NCBI GenBank assembly: GCA_902605035.1
Contig: CACLBB010000001.1
Span: forward strand, 1-64,000
Origin: an uncultured Pelagibacteraceae bacterium
GTDB lineage: Bacteria; Pseudomonadota; Alphaproteobacteria; Pelagibacterales; Pelagibacteraceae
DNA length: 64,000 nucleotides
Direction of reading: 5' to 3'
Shown here: positions 26,754 to 36,028 of the stretch, piece by piece
Layout of the letters: each line of letters opens with the position of its first letter
How positions within the stretch are numbered: the first letter of the stretch is position 1
Position numbers and translations under genes: made by a program
Notes under the pieces: model-generated
What the model was told of the DNA's origin: nothing
Database searches by the model: none
The model's input: the letters and a program-made list of their open reading frames with translations, nothing else

Positions 26754-28795
26754 ATATCTTCACTATTAATTATTTCAGCTTTATCAAATAATTTTAAAAG
26801 AAAAGAGTATTTCGATTGATCAATGTTATACTGTATATTTTTTACATAATTTTCTGCTAAGCTAAATAGATCTTTATGAATTATTGGATCAGCAAATCTA
26901 AAATTTTTCATTCCACTTTGTTGATATCCAATTAAATCTCCAAATCCTCTTAATCTAAGATCTTCTTCAGCTATAAAAAAACCATCATCAGATTTTTTTA
27001 AAATTTTAATTCTTTTTATAGCATTTTTACTTAATCCATCTTTAAACAAAAGAATACAGGTCCCTTGTTTTTCACCTCTACCAACTCTACCTCTAAGTTG
27101 ATGAAGTTGAGCAAGTCCAAATTTATTTGCATTTTCAATTACTATTAAATTTGCATTAGGAAAATCTATACCAACTTCAATAACAGTAGTAGATACAAGT
27201 ATATAAATGTTCTTATTTAAAAATCTTTTTAAAATGTTTTCCTTTTCAACATTATCTAAAGCTCCATGAATAAGGCCAACTTTATTAGGAAAAATTTTAT
27301 TTATTAAATCATATTTTTTTTTAGCAGAAGAATAATCTAGGAATGAAGATTCTTCAATTAGTGGACAAACCCAAAAAATTTGATTGTTAGCATTTATTTG
27401 TTTTTTTATAAAAGGCCATAATTGATTTATTTTTTTTTCTGGTTTGCTAAGTGTAATAATTTTTTTTCTTTTTGCTGGTTTCTCTGTTATTTTAGAAATA
27501 TCCATATCACCATATAACGACATCATCATGGTTCTTGGTATAGGTGTTGCAGACATTAACAAAACATCACAATTGTCTCCACCTTTTTTTGCAAGTTCAG
27601 ATCTTTGTCTAACTCCAAATTTGTGTTGTTCATCTATAACAATCAAACCTAACTTTTTAAAGTTAATTTTTTTTTGAAATAATGCATGAGTACCTATCAG
27701 CAAATGAGTTTTGCCAGTATTTAAATTTTTTAAAATTTCATTTTTTTTTTTATTTTCTATTTTTCCTGTTAAAAAATCTATTTTTATTTTTGTATTTTTG
27801 AAAATCTTATTTGTTAAATCATAGTGTTGTTTTGCAAGTATTTCAGTTGGTGACATAAAAGCACACTGATAGCCACTTTCTATAATATTAATTATTGCTA
27901 ACAACGAAACAATTGTTTTACCAGAGCCAACATCTCCTTGAATTATTCTAAACATCCTTTTTTCACTTGAAAGATCTCTATTGATTTCTTTTAAAACGTT
28001 TTCTTGACTTTTTGTTAGGTTGAATTGAAGTTTTTTTTTTAAGTCATTAGATCTTTTTTCAGAAAATATTTTGGGTAATTTAACTTTTTTTATCCTTTTT
28101 CTATTCTCCGACAAAGTTAAAAAATTAGCACATAACTCGTCAAAAACTATTCTTCTAAAGCTTTTTGATAAATTATCTTTACTATCCTTTGAGTTATGTA
28201 ATTTTTTTATACTTTCATTCCAATTAAGCAAATTATTTTTATTGATAAAGTCTTTATTTAACCAATCAGTTATATCTGGTAAATTTTTAATTACTTGATC
28301 ATTAATAGCTCTATATTTTTTTTCATTAATTCCTTTGGTAAGATTATACTTTGGTATATTCCGAATTACATAATCTTTGTTTTGTAAAGAAGTAACATAA
28401 TCAGGGTTAGTCATTTGATATTTTTTATTGAAAAAATTAACTTTTCCACTTATTATGATCCATTCATTAATAGGATATAATTTTCTTAAATAACCCTCAC
28501 GACTGTTAAAATAAACAATATCAATTTTTCCTGTTTCGTCTTCACAATTTATTTTATTTGGTAAATTTCTTACTCTCGGAAAATTCAATTTTTTAACGCA
28601 TACTTTAACTGACTGTATTTTACCAATCTCTAATTCATTTAATTTATATAATTTCGATCTATCGGTCTCAGAATATGGAAAGTTAAGAATAATATCTTTT
28701 ATTTTTTCAATTTTTCGCTTTTTTAAATATTTCGACAGCTGATATCCTACACCTTTCAACTTATCTACATCACTAAAAATAAAATCTTTTTTCAT
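26750..28795 (-). CDS. recG: ATP-dependent DNA helicase RecG
   Basis: RecG is a superfamily 2 helicase that remodels stalled forks and branched DNA. Visible motifs are GDVGSGKT (Walker A), VIDEQHKFGVRQR (Walker B, DEQH), LLMSATPIPRT, and the C-terminal HQLRGRVGRGEKQG motif VI. The N-terminal wedge/OB region covers roughly residues 1-170. The length of 681 residues is normal. It is divergent from sdhE by 32 bases. Confidence 0.96.
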   Translation of the reverse strand: MKKDFIFSDVDKLKGVGYQLSKYLKKRKIEKIKDIILNFPYSETDRSKLYKLNELEIGKIQSVKVCVKKLNFPRVRNLPNKINCEDETGKIDIVYFNSREGYLRKLYPINEWIIISGKVNFFNKKYQMTNPDYVTSLQNKDYVIRNIPKYNLTKGINEKKYRAINDQVIKNLPDITDWLNKDFINKNNLLNWNESIKKLHNSKDSKDNLSKSFRRIVFDELCANFLTLSENRKRIKKVKLPKIFSEKRSNDLKKKLQFNLTKSQENVLKEINRDLSSEKRMFRIIQGDVGSGKTIVSLLAIINIIESGYQCAFMSPTEILAKQHYDLTNKIFKNTKIKIDFLTGKIENKKKNEILKNLNTGKTHLLIGTHALFQKKINFKKLGLIVIDEQHKFGVRQRSELAKKGGDNCDVLLMSATPIPRTMMMSLYGDMDISKITEKPAKRKKIITLSKPEKKINQLWPFIKKQINANNQIFWVCPLIEESSFLDYSSAKKKYDLINKIFPNKVGLIHGALDNVEKENILKRFLNKNIYILVSTTVIEVGIDFPNANLIVIENANKFGLAQLHQLRGRVGRGEKQGTCILLFKDGLSKNAIKRIKILKKSDDGFFIAEEDLRLRGFGDLIGYQQSGMKNFRFADPIIHKDLFSLAENYVKNIQYNIDQSKYSFLLKLFDKAEIINSEDI

Positions 28796-28827
28796 CGAAG
28801 TAATTAATTTATGTATAATACAATTAT

Positions 28828-29085
28828 ATGTCTAATAAATTAGAAATTTTAAAAAAAAGATTGATTTACAGAGCTTCGTACAGGGGAACTAAAGAAATGG
28901 ATATTTTGTTAAGTAAATTTGTTAATAAATATATTGATATTTTAGATAAAAACAAGTTGTTAGAGCTAGAAAAATTTTTAAATTTTGAAGATGAAATTAT
29001 TTTAAATTTTTACCAAAATGATATTGTAGAAAAAAAAATTGATAAAAATAAAATATCTAAATTATTTAAAGATTTTAGATTTTAA
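28828..29085 (+). CDS. sdhE: FAD assembly factor SdhE (DUF339)
   Basis: SdhE promotes covalent flavinylation of succinate dehydrogenase. The 85-residue protein has the family RGxxE motif as YRGTKEMDILL near residues 18-28, followed by a helical LELEKFLNFEDEIIL segment. Divergent recG-sdhE next to DUF502 is a familiar alphaproteobacterial arrangement. Its stop abuts the encoded CCA of the antisense tRNA-Ser with no gap. Confidence 0.88.
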   Translation: MSNKLEILKKRLIYRASYRGTKEMDILLSKFVNKYIDILDKNKLLELEKFLNFEDEIILNFYQNDIVEKKIDKNKISKLFKDFRF

Positions 29086-29175
29086 TGGCGGAGAGGGTGG
29101 GATTCGAACCCACGAACGAGTTGCCCCGTTGCTGGTTTTCAAGACCAGTGCTTTCAACCGCTCAGCCACCTCTCC
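29086..29175 (-). tRNA. tRNA-Ser (anticodon TGA)
   Basis: On the minus strand the 90-base sequence folds as a class II tRNA. The acceptor stem is GGAGAGG/CCTCTCC, the anticodon stem is CTGGT/ACCAG with loop CTTGAAA (anticodon TGA), the long variable arm is around CAACGGGGCAACTCGTTCG, and the T arm is GGGTTCGAATCCC. CCA is encoded at 29088-29086. It directly abuts the sdhE stop on the other strand. Confidence 0.97.
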
Positions 29176-29283
29176 TTGAATAATTTCAATTACCTTTATT
29201 ACTATCAAAGCAAATAAATAACAATATCGATGTAGATTGTTGCAATTACTAGTTAATAGTACTTATTTGTGGTATTTAAAAAA

Positions 29284-30288
29284 ATGCTCAAAAACTTATT
29301 CACTATCAAATTGTTAATTATAATTGTTTTTTTTAAAACTCCTTCTCATGCAGAAAATCAAGATTTTACTTCATGGTTAGAAGTTTTTAAACAAAAAGCT
29401 ATAAAATCTGGCATCTCTAAAAAAGTTGTAGAAGATGTAATGTCTGATGCAAAGTTTTTACCTAAGGTAATAGAATATGATAGATATCAACCTGAATTTT
29501 ATGAAGATACTTTTACTTATATTAAGAAACGAACTAATAACAAAAAAGTGAAAAAAGGAATTGCTTTGTATAATAAAGAAAAAAATAAAATCGATAAAAT
29601 AGAAAAAGAATTTTTTGTAGAAAAGGAACTTTTACTTGCTCTAATGGGTATCGAAACGAATTTTGGAAGATACTTAGGTAAGATGGATATAGTTTCTTCA
29701 CTAGCAACATTAAGCTTTGATAAAAGACGTAGTGAATTTTTCACAAAAGAATTATTAATTTTATTAAACCTTGTCGACAAGGATATTATTAGAAAAGATA
29801 TCTTATTTGGATCTTGGGCTGGAGCCTTTGGTAATTTCCAATTTATGCCAAGAACCATAAGAAATTATGCAATAGATTATAACGATAACAAAACTATTGA
29901 ATTAAAAAAAATTGAGGACTCTTTTGCTTCAGCGGCTAATTACTTAAGTAAAATTGGATGGAAAAAAAATACCCCTTGTTTTACCAAAATAGAATTAAAC
30001 AAAAAAATTCCAAAAAAATACCTCAATTCTTCTGCAAGAAATATTAAAAATAAAAAAAAATATAAATTCTTTAAAAAATATATAGTAAACGCAGATTCTT
30101 TAGAAATTAGTGATAATGTTATAGTAGGCATAATAACCCCAGACAAAGACATAATACCTGGTTCAAATATATATGATCCTGCTTTTATAATATACAACAA
30201 CTACGAAAAAATACTTAATTGGAATAGATCTCTTAGATTTGCTTTAGCTGTGTGTACTTTAAAAAATAATTTTAAAAATGAAATATAA
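29284..30288 (+). CDS. Lytic murein transglycosylase (MltB/SLT_2 family)
   Basis: The enzyme cleaves peptidoglycan glycan strands to 1,6-anhydro products. A signal peptide covers roughly the first 20 residues (ending PSHA). The LLALMGIETNFGRYLGKM block carries the catalytic Glu, and GSWAGAFGNFQFMPRTI is the MltB-family signature. ATG 29284 was chosen; an in-frame GTG at 29269 would add five residues. Length is about 334 residues. It overlaps the next gene by 11 bases and heads a cell-wall cluster with the SPOR lipoprotein and dacA. Confidence 0.92.
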   Translation: MLKNLFTIKLLIIIVFFKTPSHAENQDFTSWLEVFKQKAIKSGISKKVVEDVMSDAKFLPKVIEYDRYQPEFYEDTFTYIKKRTNNKKVKKGIALYNKEKNKIDKIEKEFFVEKELLLALMGIETNFGRYLGKMDIVSSLATLSFDKRRSEFFTKELLILLNLVDKDIIRKDILFGSWAGAFGNFQFMPRTIRNYAIDYNDNKTIELKKIEDSFASAANYLSKIGWKKNTPCFTKIELNKKIPKKYLNSSARNIKNKKKYKFFKKYIVNADSLEISDNVIVGIITPDKDIIPGSNIYDPAFIIYNNYEKILNWNRSLRFALAVCTLKNNFKNEI

Positions 30289-31012
30289 TTTAATTTTTCT
30301 TTTAATTTTCCTATTTTCATGTGTTCCTAATCAATATCAACCAATAAAGAAAAGCACATATTCTTCTAAGGGCTTTGCGTATATTTTTAATCAAGAAGAT
30401 TTTGAATCAAAAATTATAAAAAAAAAATTAGATAATAATAATTTTCAAATTGCTCATAATAGATTAAAGCCAGGAACACTCATAAAAATTATTAATTTAA
30501 AAACAAAAGATGAAATAGTTCTAAGAAATAGTAAAAGATTTGAGTATCCTGATTTTTACAAAATAATAATTACTGAACCAGTTGCTAAAAAACTTAAGCT
30601 TGATTATAAAATACCTTTAGTGGAAATTATTGAAGTTAAAAAAAACAAGTCTTTTGTTGCTAAAAAAACAAAAATTTTTAAAGAAGAAGAAAAAATTCAT
30701 AGTAATGCTCCAGTAGAAACAGTTACTATTAATAATATTTCTAAAAATAGTTCTACTATTGCTGGAGAGAGAAAAGTAAAATTTTTTATTATAATTGCTG
30801 ATTTTTATTCTAAAGAATCAGCTTTTTTATTAAAAAAAAGAATCACCAAAGAATTAACAAATTTCAACAATAAAAAATTGTTTATTAAAAAAAAAACTGA
30901 TAAGATTAGTCTCTTATCGGGTCCATATACGACTATTAATTTGATGAAAAATGATTACATTCAACTCAAAAATTTTGGATTTGAAGAACTAGATTTAAGC
31001 ATAAATGAATAA
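30278..31012 (+). CDS. RlpA-like SPOR-domain lipoprotein, catalytic Asp lost
   Basis: A short signal with a lipobox ends at C15 (LFSC). Residues about 55-110 resemble the double-psi beta-barrel of RlpA: IAHNRLKPGTLIKIINLKTKDEIVLRN. The usual catalytic NDRGPF is replaced by NSKRFEY (Asp to Ser85), while H60 is kept. Residues about 168-244 form a SPOR domain (VKFFIIIADFYSKESAFLL), which binds denuded septal glycan. It lies between a lytic transglycosylase and dacA, so a division or cell-wall role fits. Confidence 0.75.
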   Translation: MKYNLIFLLIFLFSCVPNQYQPIKKSTYSSKGFAYIFNQEDFESKIIKKKLDNNNFQIAHNRLKPGTLIKIINLKTKDEIVLRNSKRFEYPDFYKIIITEPVAKKLKLDYKIPLVEIIEVKKNKSFVAKKTKIFKEEEKIHSNAPVETVTINNISKNSSTIAGERKVKFFIIIADFYSKESAFLLKKRITKELTNFNNKKLFIKKKTDKISLLSGPYTTINLMKNDYIQLKNFGFEELDLSINE

Positions 31013-32156
31013 GTTTATAATTTTCATATTTCTTATAATTGTAAATTTAAGCAAAACTGTTTTTGCTTCACCAATGGTAAATGCAAGAACAGCTATTGTG
31101 GTTGATTTTCATTCAAACAAAGTTTTATATGAATATGAACCCGATATACAAATATATCCTGCATCAATGACAAAGATTATGACAACAATTATCGCTTTCG
31201 ATTTAATTAATAAAAATAGAATTTCCTTAGATGACAAATTTGTTGTAACGGAGAATGCTTGGAGGCTGTCTCAAAGCGGGTATTCTTCTATGTTTATTAT
31301 GGTTAATGATGAAGTTTCAGTAGAAGATTTATTAATGGGAATCATTGTAGCCTCTGGAAATGATGCTTGTGTAGCTTTAGCTGAAGGCATAGCTGGCTCG
31401 GAAGAGGCTTTTGCTGAAATGATGAATGAAAAAGCTGCAGAAATTGGAATGACAGCTACTAATTTTTCAAACTCTTCAGGTATAAATGATCCTGAAAATT
31501 ATTCTACAGTTAGAGATATAGCTTTAATGTCAAAATATTTAATAGAAAAATATCCAGATTATTATCCATGGTATGGTGAAAAAACATTTACCTGGGATAG
31601 AACAGGAGGTGATCCAATTAAACAAGGGAACAGAAACCCTTTATTGTACAAAGGTATCGGAGTAGATGGCATTAAAACTGGATATTTAGCTGTTGAAAAA
31701 TATTCTTTAGCTAGCACTATGCAAAAAGAGACGAGAAGAATTATTGCAGTTGGATCAGGTTTCCCTAATAAAAGTTTTAGAAGCTCTGAATCGTTGAAGT
31801 TATTAAATTGGGGTTTTAGAAATACGAATACATATGAAATATCTAAAAAAGATCAAACTTTTTTTGAACTAGATACTTGGTTAGGTACAAAAAATAAAAT
31901 TCAAGCTATTACAAAAGAAGATTACTATTTAACATTAAATAAAAAGGATATTAGACATTTAAAAGTATTTTTAGAGTATGATGGACCTATTAAAACACCT
32001 ATTCAAAAAAACCAAAAAATTGCTAAGTTAATAGTAACAAATAAAGATGAAATCATAAAAACTTTGCCTTTATATGCATCTGAAAAAATTCCAAAAGTAA
32101 ATTTTTTTAAAAGCTTAATCATATCTCTAAACTATTTGATTTGGGGAGATGTTTAA
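31005..32156 (+). CDS. dacA: D-alanyl-D-alanine carboxypeptidase (penicillin-binding protein 5/6 type)
   Basis: DacA trims the terminal D-Ala from peptidoglycan stem peptides. A signal peptide ends around VFA at residue 21. The active-site motifs are S54-M-T-K57 (PASMTKIM), SGN in VASGNDACVALAEG, and KTG in GIKTGYL. A C-terminal beta domain and a final hydrophobic/amphipathic helix (IISLNYLIWG) fit membrane attachment. The length of 383 residues is normal. It overlaps its neighbours by eight bases on each side. Confidence 0.94.
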   Translation: MNKFIIFIFLIIVNLSKTVFASPMVNARTAIVVDFHSNKVLYEYEPDIQIYPASMTKIMTTIIAFDLINKNRISLDDKFVVTENAWRLSQSGYSSMFIMVNDEVSVEDLLMGIIVASGNDACVALAEGIAGSEEAFAEMMNEKAAEIGMTATNFSNSSGINDPENYSTVRDIALMSKYLIEKYPDYYPWYGEKTFTWDRTGGDPIKQGNRNPLLYKGIGVDGIKTGYLAVEKYSLASTMQKETRRIIAVGSGFPNKSFRSSESLKLLNWGFRNTNTYEISKKDQTFFELDTWLGTKNKIQAITKEDYYLTLNKKDIRHLKVFLEYDGPIKTPIQKNQKIAKLIVTNKDEIIKTLPLYASEKIPKVNFFKSLIISLNYLIWGDV

Positions 32157-32796
32157 AAAAAAACCTTTTTTAATAGTTTTTGAAGGAGTTGAAGGTTGTG
32201 GAAAATCATATCAATGCAAAAAACTGTATAAGAGTCTTAAAAAAAAGGGTATTAGTTCAATTTTAACGAGAGAACCTGGTGGTACTCATTCTGCTGAACA
32301 GATAAGAAAAGTATTACTTAAAGATTATTTTTATAAGGGAAAAAAAGGAAAATTTGACAAATATACTGATACACTACTTTATTTAGCAGCTAGAAATGAA
32401 CATATTATTAATAAAATTAAACCATCTTTAAAAAAAAAAAAAATTGTAATTTGCGATAGGTTTATTGACTCTACCTTAGCCTATCAAGTTTATGGAAAAA
32501 AAGTAAAAAAATCATTTATTGATTATATTCATAAATTTGTATTACAAAATATAAAACCAAATTTAACTTTTATACTTAAAGTATCTCCAAAATCTTCTAA
32601 AAAAAGATTAAAGAATAGAAGAACTAAAAATAGGTATGATAATTTTACCCAATCATTTTATTCAAAAGTTCAAAATTCATTTTTAAAATTAGCTAAAAAT
32701 AAAAAAAATTATATTGTTATTAATTCATCAAATAATGATAATTTAGTTGAAAAAAAAATATTTGAAATAATAAGCAAACGTTTAAATCTTAAATGA
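32149..32796 (+). CDS. tmk: Thymidylate kinase
   Basis: Tmk phosphorylates dTMP to dTDP. The P-loop is GVEGCGKSYQC at about residues 13-23, a slightly unusual version of G-x-G-x-GK(T/S). The REPGGTHSAEQIR block binds dTMP. CDRFIDSTLAYQVYGKKV holds the DR motif. The length of 215 residues is normal. It overlaps dacA by eight bases and holB by four; tmk-holB-metG-tatD is a conserved order. Confidence 0.94.
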   Translation: MFKKKPFLIVFEGVEGCGKSYQCKKLYKSLKKKGISSILTREPGGTHSAEQIRKVLLKDYFYKGKKGKFDKYTDTLLYLAARNEHIINKIKPSLKKKKIVICDRFIDSTLAYQVYGKKVKKSFIDYIHKFVLQNIKPNLTFILKVSPKSSKKRLKNRRTKNRYDNFTQSFYSKVQNSFLKLAKNKKNYIVINSSNNDNLVEKKIFEIISKRLNLK

Positions 32797-33728
32797 ACTT
32801 AGATAATTATGACGATCCAAAAAACTCATTAGTTTTGTTTGGATTACAAGATAAATTCAAGTTTTTGACTGATCTTAATGACAGAGAGTGTCTCCCTAAA
32901 GTTCTTTTAGTTTCTGGTGGTAAAGGAGTAGGAAAATTTACATTAATTAATCACTTTATAACTTATATTTTCGATAAAACAAATTATGATTTGAATAGGC
33001 AGTCAATAAATAAAGATACAATATTTTATAAACAATATTCAAATAATCTATTTCAAGATGTAATCTATCTTTCTGGAAAGAAGTTAAACAACATTAAGGT
33101 AAATGATATACGTGATCTCAAGTCTACAATTTTAAAATCTTCGGTAAAAAAAAATAAAAGATTTATAATATTGGACGATGTAGAAACTTTTAATAAAAAT
33201 AGCTTAAATGCATTATTAAAATTAGTTGAAGAACCAAGTTCAACAAATTATTTCATATTAATAAACAATAAAACTAAACCTTTAATTGATACTATCCGTT
33301 CTAGATGCGTTGAATTGAAAATATTGTTAAATCAAAAAAAACGTATTGAAATCATCGAGTCAATAATAGAACAAAATCAAATTGATGTACAAATAGATTT
33401 TAAATCCTCTGACTTATCACCAGGTAATTTTCTAATATTTAATCAGATTTGTTTAGAAAATGAGATTAATATAGAAGAGGATTATTTAAATAATCTTAGT
33501 CTAATACTCAGTTTATATAAAAAAAAAAAAGATATAAATTTAATTAATATGATTTATTTTATAACGAATAAGTATTTCGATAGTTTATCAAAAAATAAAG
33601 ATAAAAATATCGATGATATAATGGAAAATAAATCTTTTGTTTTTAAGAATATTAATAATTTTTTGATATATAACTTAAATCAAAATTCTTTATTTAATGC
33701 TATAAATGATAAACTACAAAATGAGTAA
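32793..33728 (+). CDS. holB: DNA polymerase III subunit delta'
   Basis: This is the clamp-loader delta' subunit. The N-terminus has a P-loop-like GGKGVGKFTLINHFI. The FIILDDVETFNKNSLNALLKLVEEPSSTNYFILINN block is the strongly conserved AAA+ core with the LLKxLEEP motif, and LIDTIRSRC is the sensor-1 region. The length of 311 residues fits. The C-terminal part is divergent and Asn/Lys-rich. It overlaps metG by eight bases. Confidence 0.9.
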   Translation: MNLDNYDDPKNSLVLFGLQDKFKFLTDLNDRECLPKVLLVSGGKGVGKFTLINHFITYIFDKTNYDLNRQSINKDTIFYKQYSNNLFQDVIYLSGKKLNNIKVNDIRDLKSTILKSSVKKNKRFIILDDVETFNKNSLNALLKLVEEPSSTNYFILINNKTKPLIDTIRSRCVELKILLNQKKRIEIIESIIEQNQIDVQIDFKSSDLSPGNFLIFNQICLENEINIEEDYLNNLSLILSLYKKKKDINLINMIYFITNKYFDSLSKNKDKNIDDIMENKSFVFKNINNFLIYNLNQNSLFNAINDKLQNE

Positions 33729-35262
33729 AAACTTTTACATCACTACACCAATATATTATCCCTCTGGAAAACCTCATATGGGACATGCTTATTCAAGTAT
33801 TGTTGCTGATATATTTGCCCGTTTCAAAAGGTTAGAAGGTTTCGATGTTTTGTTTTTAACTGGAACAGACGAACATGGTCTTAAAATACAAAACGAAGCA
33901 AAAAAAAACAATAAAGACCCAAAAATATTTTGTGATGAAATATCCCTGATATTTAGAAATTTAACAAAAACTTTAAATCTTTCAAATAATGATTTTATTA
34001 GGACAACTGAAACAAGGCATTTTAAATCTGTAGAAGATATATGGAATAGACTCGTAGACTCAGGGGATATTTATTTGGGTAAATATAGTGGATGGTATTC
34101 GGTTTCGGATGAAGCATATTATGACAAAGATGAAATTGAAGACTCCTCTGGCAGTAAAGTTTCAAAAATTTCAGGTTCAACTGTTGAATGGGTTGAGGAG
34201 GAGTCATATTTTTTTAAATTATCCTCTTGGTCTGAAAGATTATTAAAATTTTACAAAGAAAATCCAAAATTTATTTTACCTACATCAAGAAAAAATGAAG
34301 TTGTAAATTTTGTTGAAAAAGGATTAAAAGATTTGTCTATAAGCAGAACATCTTTTTCTTGGGGCATACCAGTACCCAAAAATAAAAAACATATTATTTA
34401 TGTTTGGTTAGATGCTCTTACAAATTATATAAGCGCTTTAAATTATCCAAATATCGACGATAATAAATATAAGAAATTTTGGCCTGCTGACGTGCATATT
34501 ATAGGGAAAGATATTTTAAGATTTCATGCAGTTTATTGGCCAGCCTTTTTATTTGCAGCTAAGTTGTCAGTCCCTAAAAGAGTGTTTAGTCATGGATGGA
34601 TTCTTTCTAATGATAAAAAAATGTCAAAGTCTAAAGGGAACATTTTAGATCCAGTGGAAATTATAAACAATTATGGCATTGATCAACTTAGATATTATTT
34701 AGTAAAAGAAGTTTCGCTAGGAAATGATGGAAGTATTTCAATGGAAAATCTTAAAAATTGTATAAACAATGATTTAGCAAATAATTTTGGAAATTTATGT
34801 CAACGAGTTTTTTCATTTATTAAAAAAAATTGTTCTAACAAAATACCTAAAATTAATAAATTTAATAAAGAAGATGAAAAACTTTTAAATACGCTTAAAA
34901 ATAATTTACCAAATTTAATTAATTTAATGAATGAGCAAAACTTAAACGAGTTTATTAAGATTGTAGTTAGTTACTCGTTTGATGCTAATAAGTATTTTAA
35001 CGATGCAGAACCATGGGCTTTAAAAGAAAAGAATCCAGAGAGAATGAAAGTAATAATTTTTACTGTATGTGAGCAAATTAAGAATATTAGTATTTTGCTC
35101 AATTCAATTATTCCATTAGCTACCAAAAAAGTTTTTGAAGCTATGAATATAAATAAAGATCAGATATATTTAGATAATATTAATAATTTAGAATGCTTTA
35201 ATCATAATATTGAGCTAAAAGAGTTAAATATATTATTCAAAAAGATTGAAAATGATAATTGA
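33721..35262 (+). CDS. metG: Methionyl-tRNA synthetase
   Basis: MetG charges initiator and elongator tRNA-Met. The HIGH motif is HMGH near residues 19-22 (YPSGKPHMGHAYSS), with GTDEHGLKI downstream and KMSKSKGN near residue 297. The knuckle region (YSGWYSVSDEAYYDKDEI) has no zinc cysteines, as in the alphaproteobacterial type. I chose ATG 33721, giving the canonical MSKNFYITTPIYYP. An upstream ATG at 33706 adds five residues. Length is 513 residues. Confidence 0.96.
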   Translation: MSKNFYITTPIYYPSGKPHMGHAYSSIVADIFARFKRLEGFDVLFLTGTDEHGLKIQNEAKKNNKDPKIFCDEISLIFRNLTKTLNLSNNDFIRTTETRHFKSVEDIWNRLVDSGDIYLGKYSGWYSVSDEAYYDKDEIEDSSGSKVSKISGSTVEWVEEESYFFKLSSWSERLLKFYKENPKFILPTSRKNEVVNFVEKGLKDLSISRTSFSWGIPVPKNKKHIIYVWLDALTNYISALNYPNIDDNKYKKFWPADVHIIGKDILRFHAVYWPAFLFAAKLSVPKRVFSHGWILSNDKKMSKSKGNILDPVEIINNYGIDQLRYYLVKEVSLGNDGSISMENLKNCINNDLANNFGNLCQRVFSFIKKNCSNKIPKINKFNKEDEKLLNTLKNNLPNLINLMNEQNLNEFIKIVVSYSFDANKYFNDAEPWALKEKNPERMKVIIFTVCEQIKNISILLNSIIPLATKKVFEAMNINKDQIYLDNINNLECFNHNIELKELNILFKKIENDN

Positions 35263-36028
35263 TTCGCACTGTCATCTTACTTATGAACCTTTGTCTCTCT
35301 CACTAGAAAAGACAATAAAAAGAGCTAATGAGGGAGGTGTTAAATATTTACTTACAATCTCAACAGAGGATAAAAGTTTTAAAAATATTTTGAATATTTT
35401 AAAGAAGCATCGATGTGTATATGGCACATATGGGATCCATCCTCATGAAGCAAAAAACAACAAACAAATTAATTCAGAAAATATATTACTAAATATAAAA
35501 AAAAATAAAAAGATAATTGGAATTGGTGAAACTGGGTTAGACTTCTATTATAATCATTCTGAGAAAAAAGACCAAATAAAGTCATTTATAGAGCATATTG
35601 ATGCATCTCAAAAATCAAACTTACCTTTAATTGTTCATACAAGATCTGCTGAAGACGATACATATAAAATCTTAAAAGATAGTATTAAAAAAAATGATCT
35701 AAAGATTTTAATTCATTGCTTTACTGGTTCAAAAAAATTTGCTTTTAAACTCCTTGATTTAGGAGCATATATTTCTGCAAGTGGAGTTGTAACATTTAAA
35801 AAATCTCAGGATTTAGCAAAAACATTTAAAGAAATACCTTTAGATAAAATTTTAGTTGAAACAGATTCTCCTTATTTGTCACCAGAACCCTTACGAGGCA
35901 AACCAAATGAACCAAGTTTTATAACGCATACAGTAAAATTCCTCTCTGACTTAAAAAATATTTCTTATGGTAGTTTTTCTGCGGCTACAACTAAAAATTT
36001 TTTTAAACTATTTGGAAAATTAAATTGA
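35252..36028 (+). CDS. tatD: TatD family metal-dependent hydrolase
   Basis: This is a TIM-barrel DNase/hydrolase. The IDSHCHL metal motif is at the N-terminus, followed by GIHPHEA, GIGETGLDFYY, LPLIVHTRSAEDDT and the C-terminal VETDSPYLSPEPLRGKPNEP block, all typical. ATG 35252 overlaps the metG stop; a TTG at 35246 would add two residues. Length is 258 residues. Genes of this family adjoin metG in many bacteria. Confidence 0.93.
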   Translation: MIIDSHCHLTYEPLSLSLEKTIKRANEGGVKYLLTISTEDKSFKNILNILKKHRCVYGTYGIHPHEAKNNKQINSENILLNIKKNKKIIGIGETGLDFYYNHSEKKDQIKSFIEHIDASQKSNLPLIVHTRSAEDDTYKILKDSIKKNDLKILIHCFTGSKKFAFKLLDLGAYISASGVVTFKKSQDLAKTFKEIPLDKILVETDSPYLSPEPLRGKPNEPSFITHTVKFLSDLKNISYGSFSAATTKNFFKLFGKLN

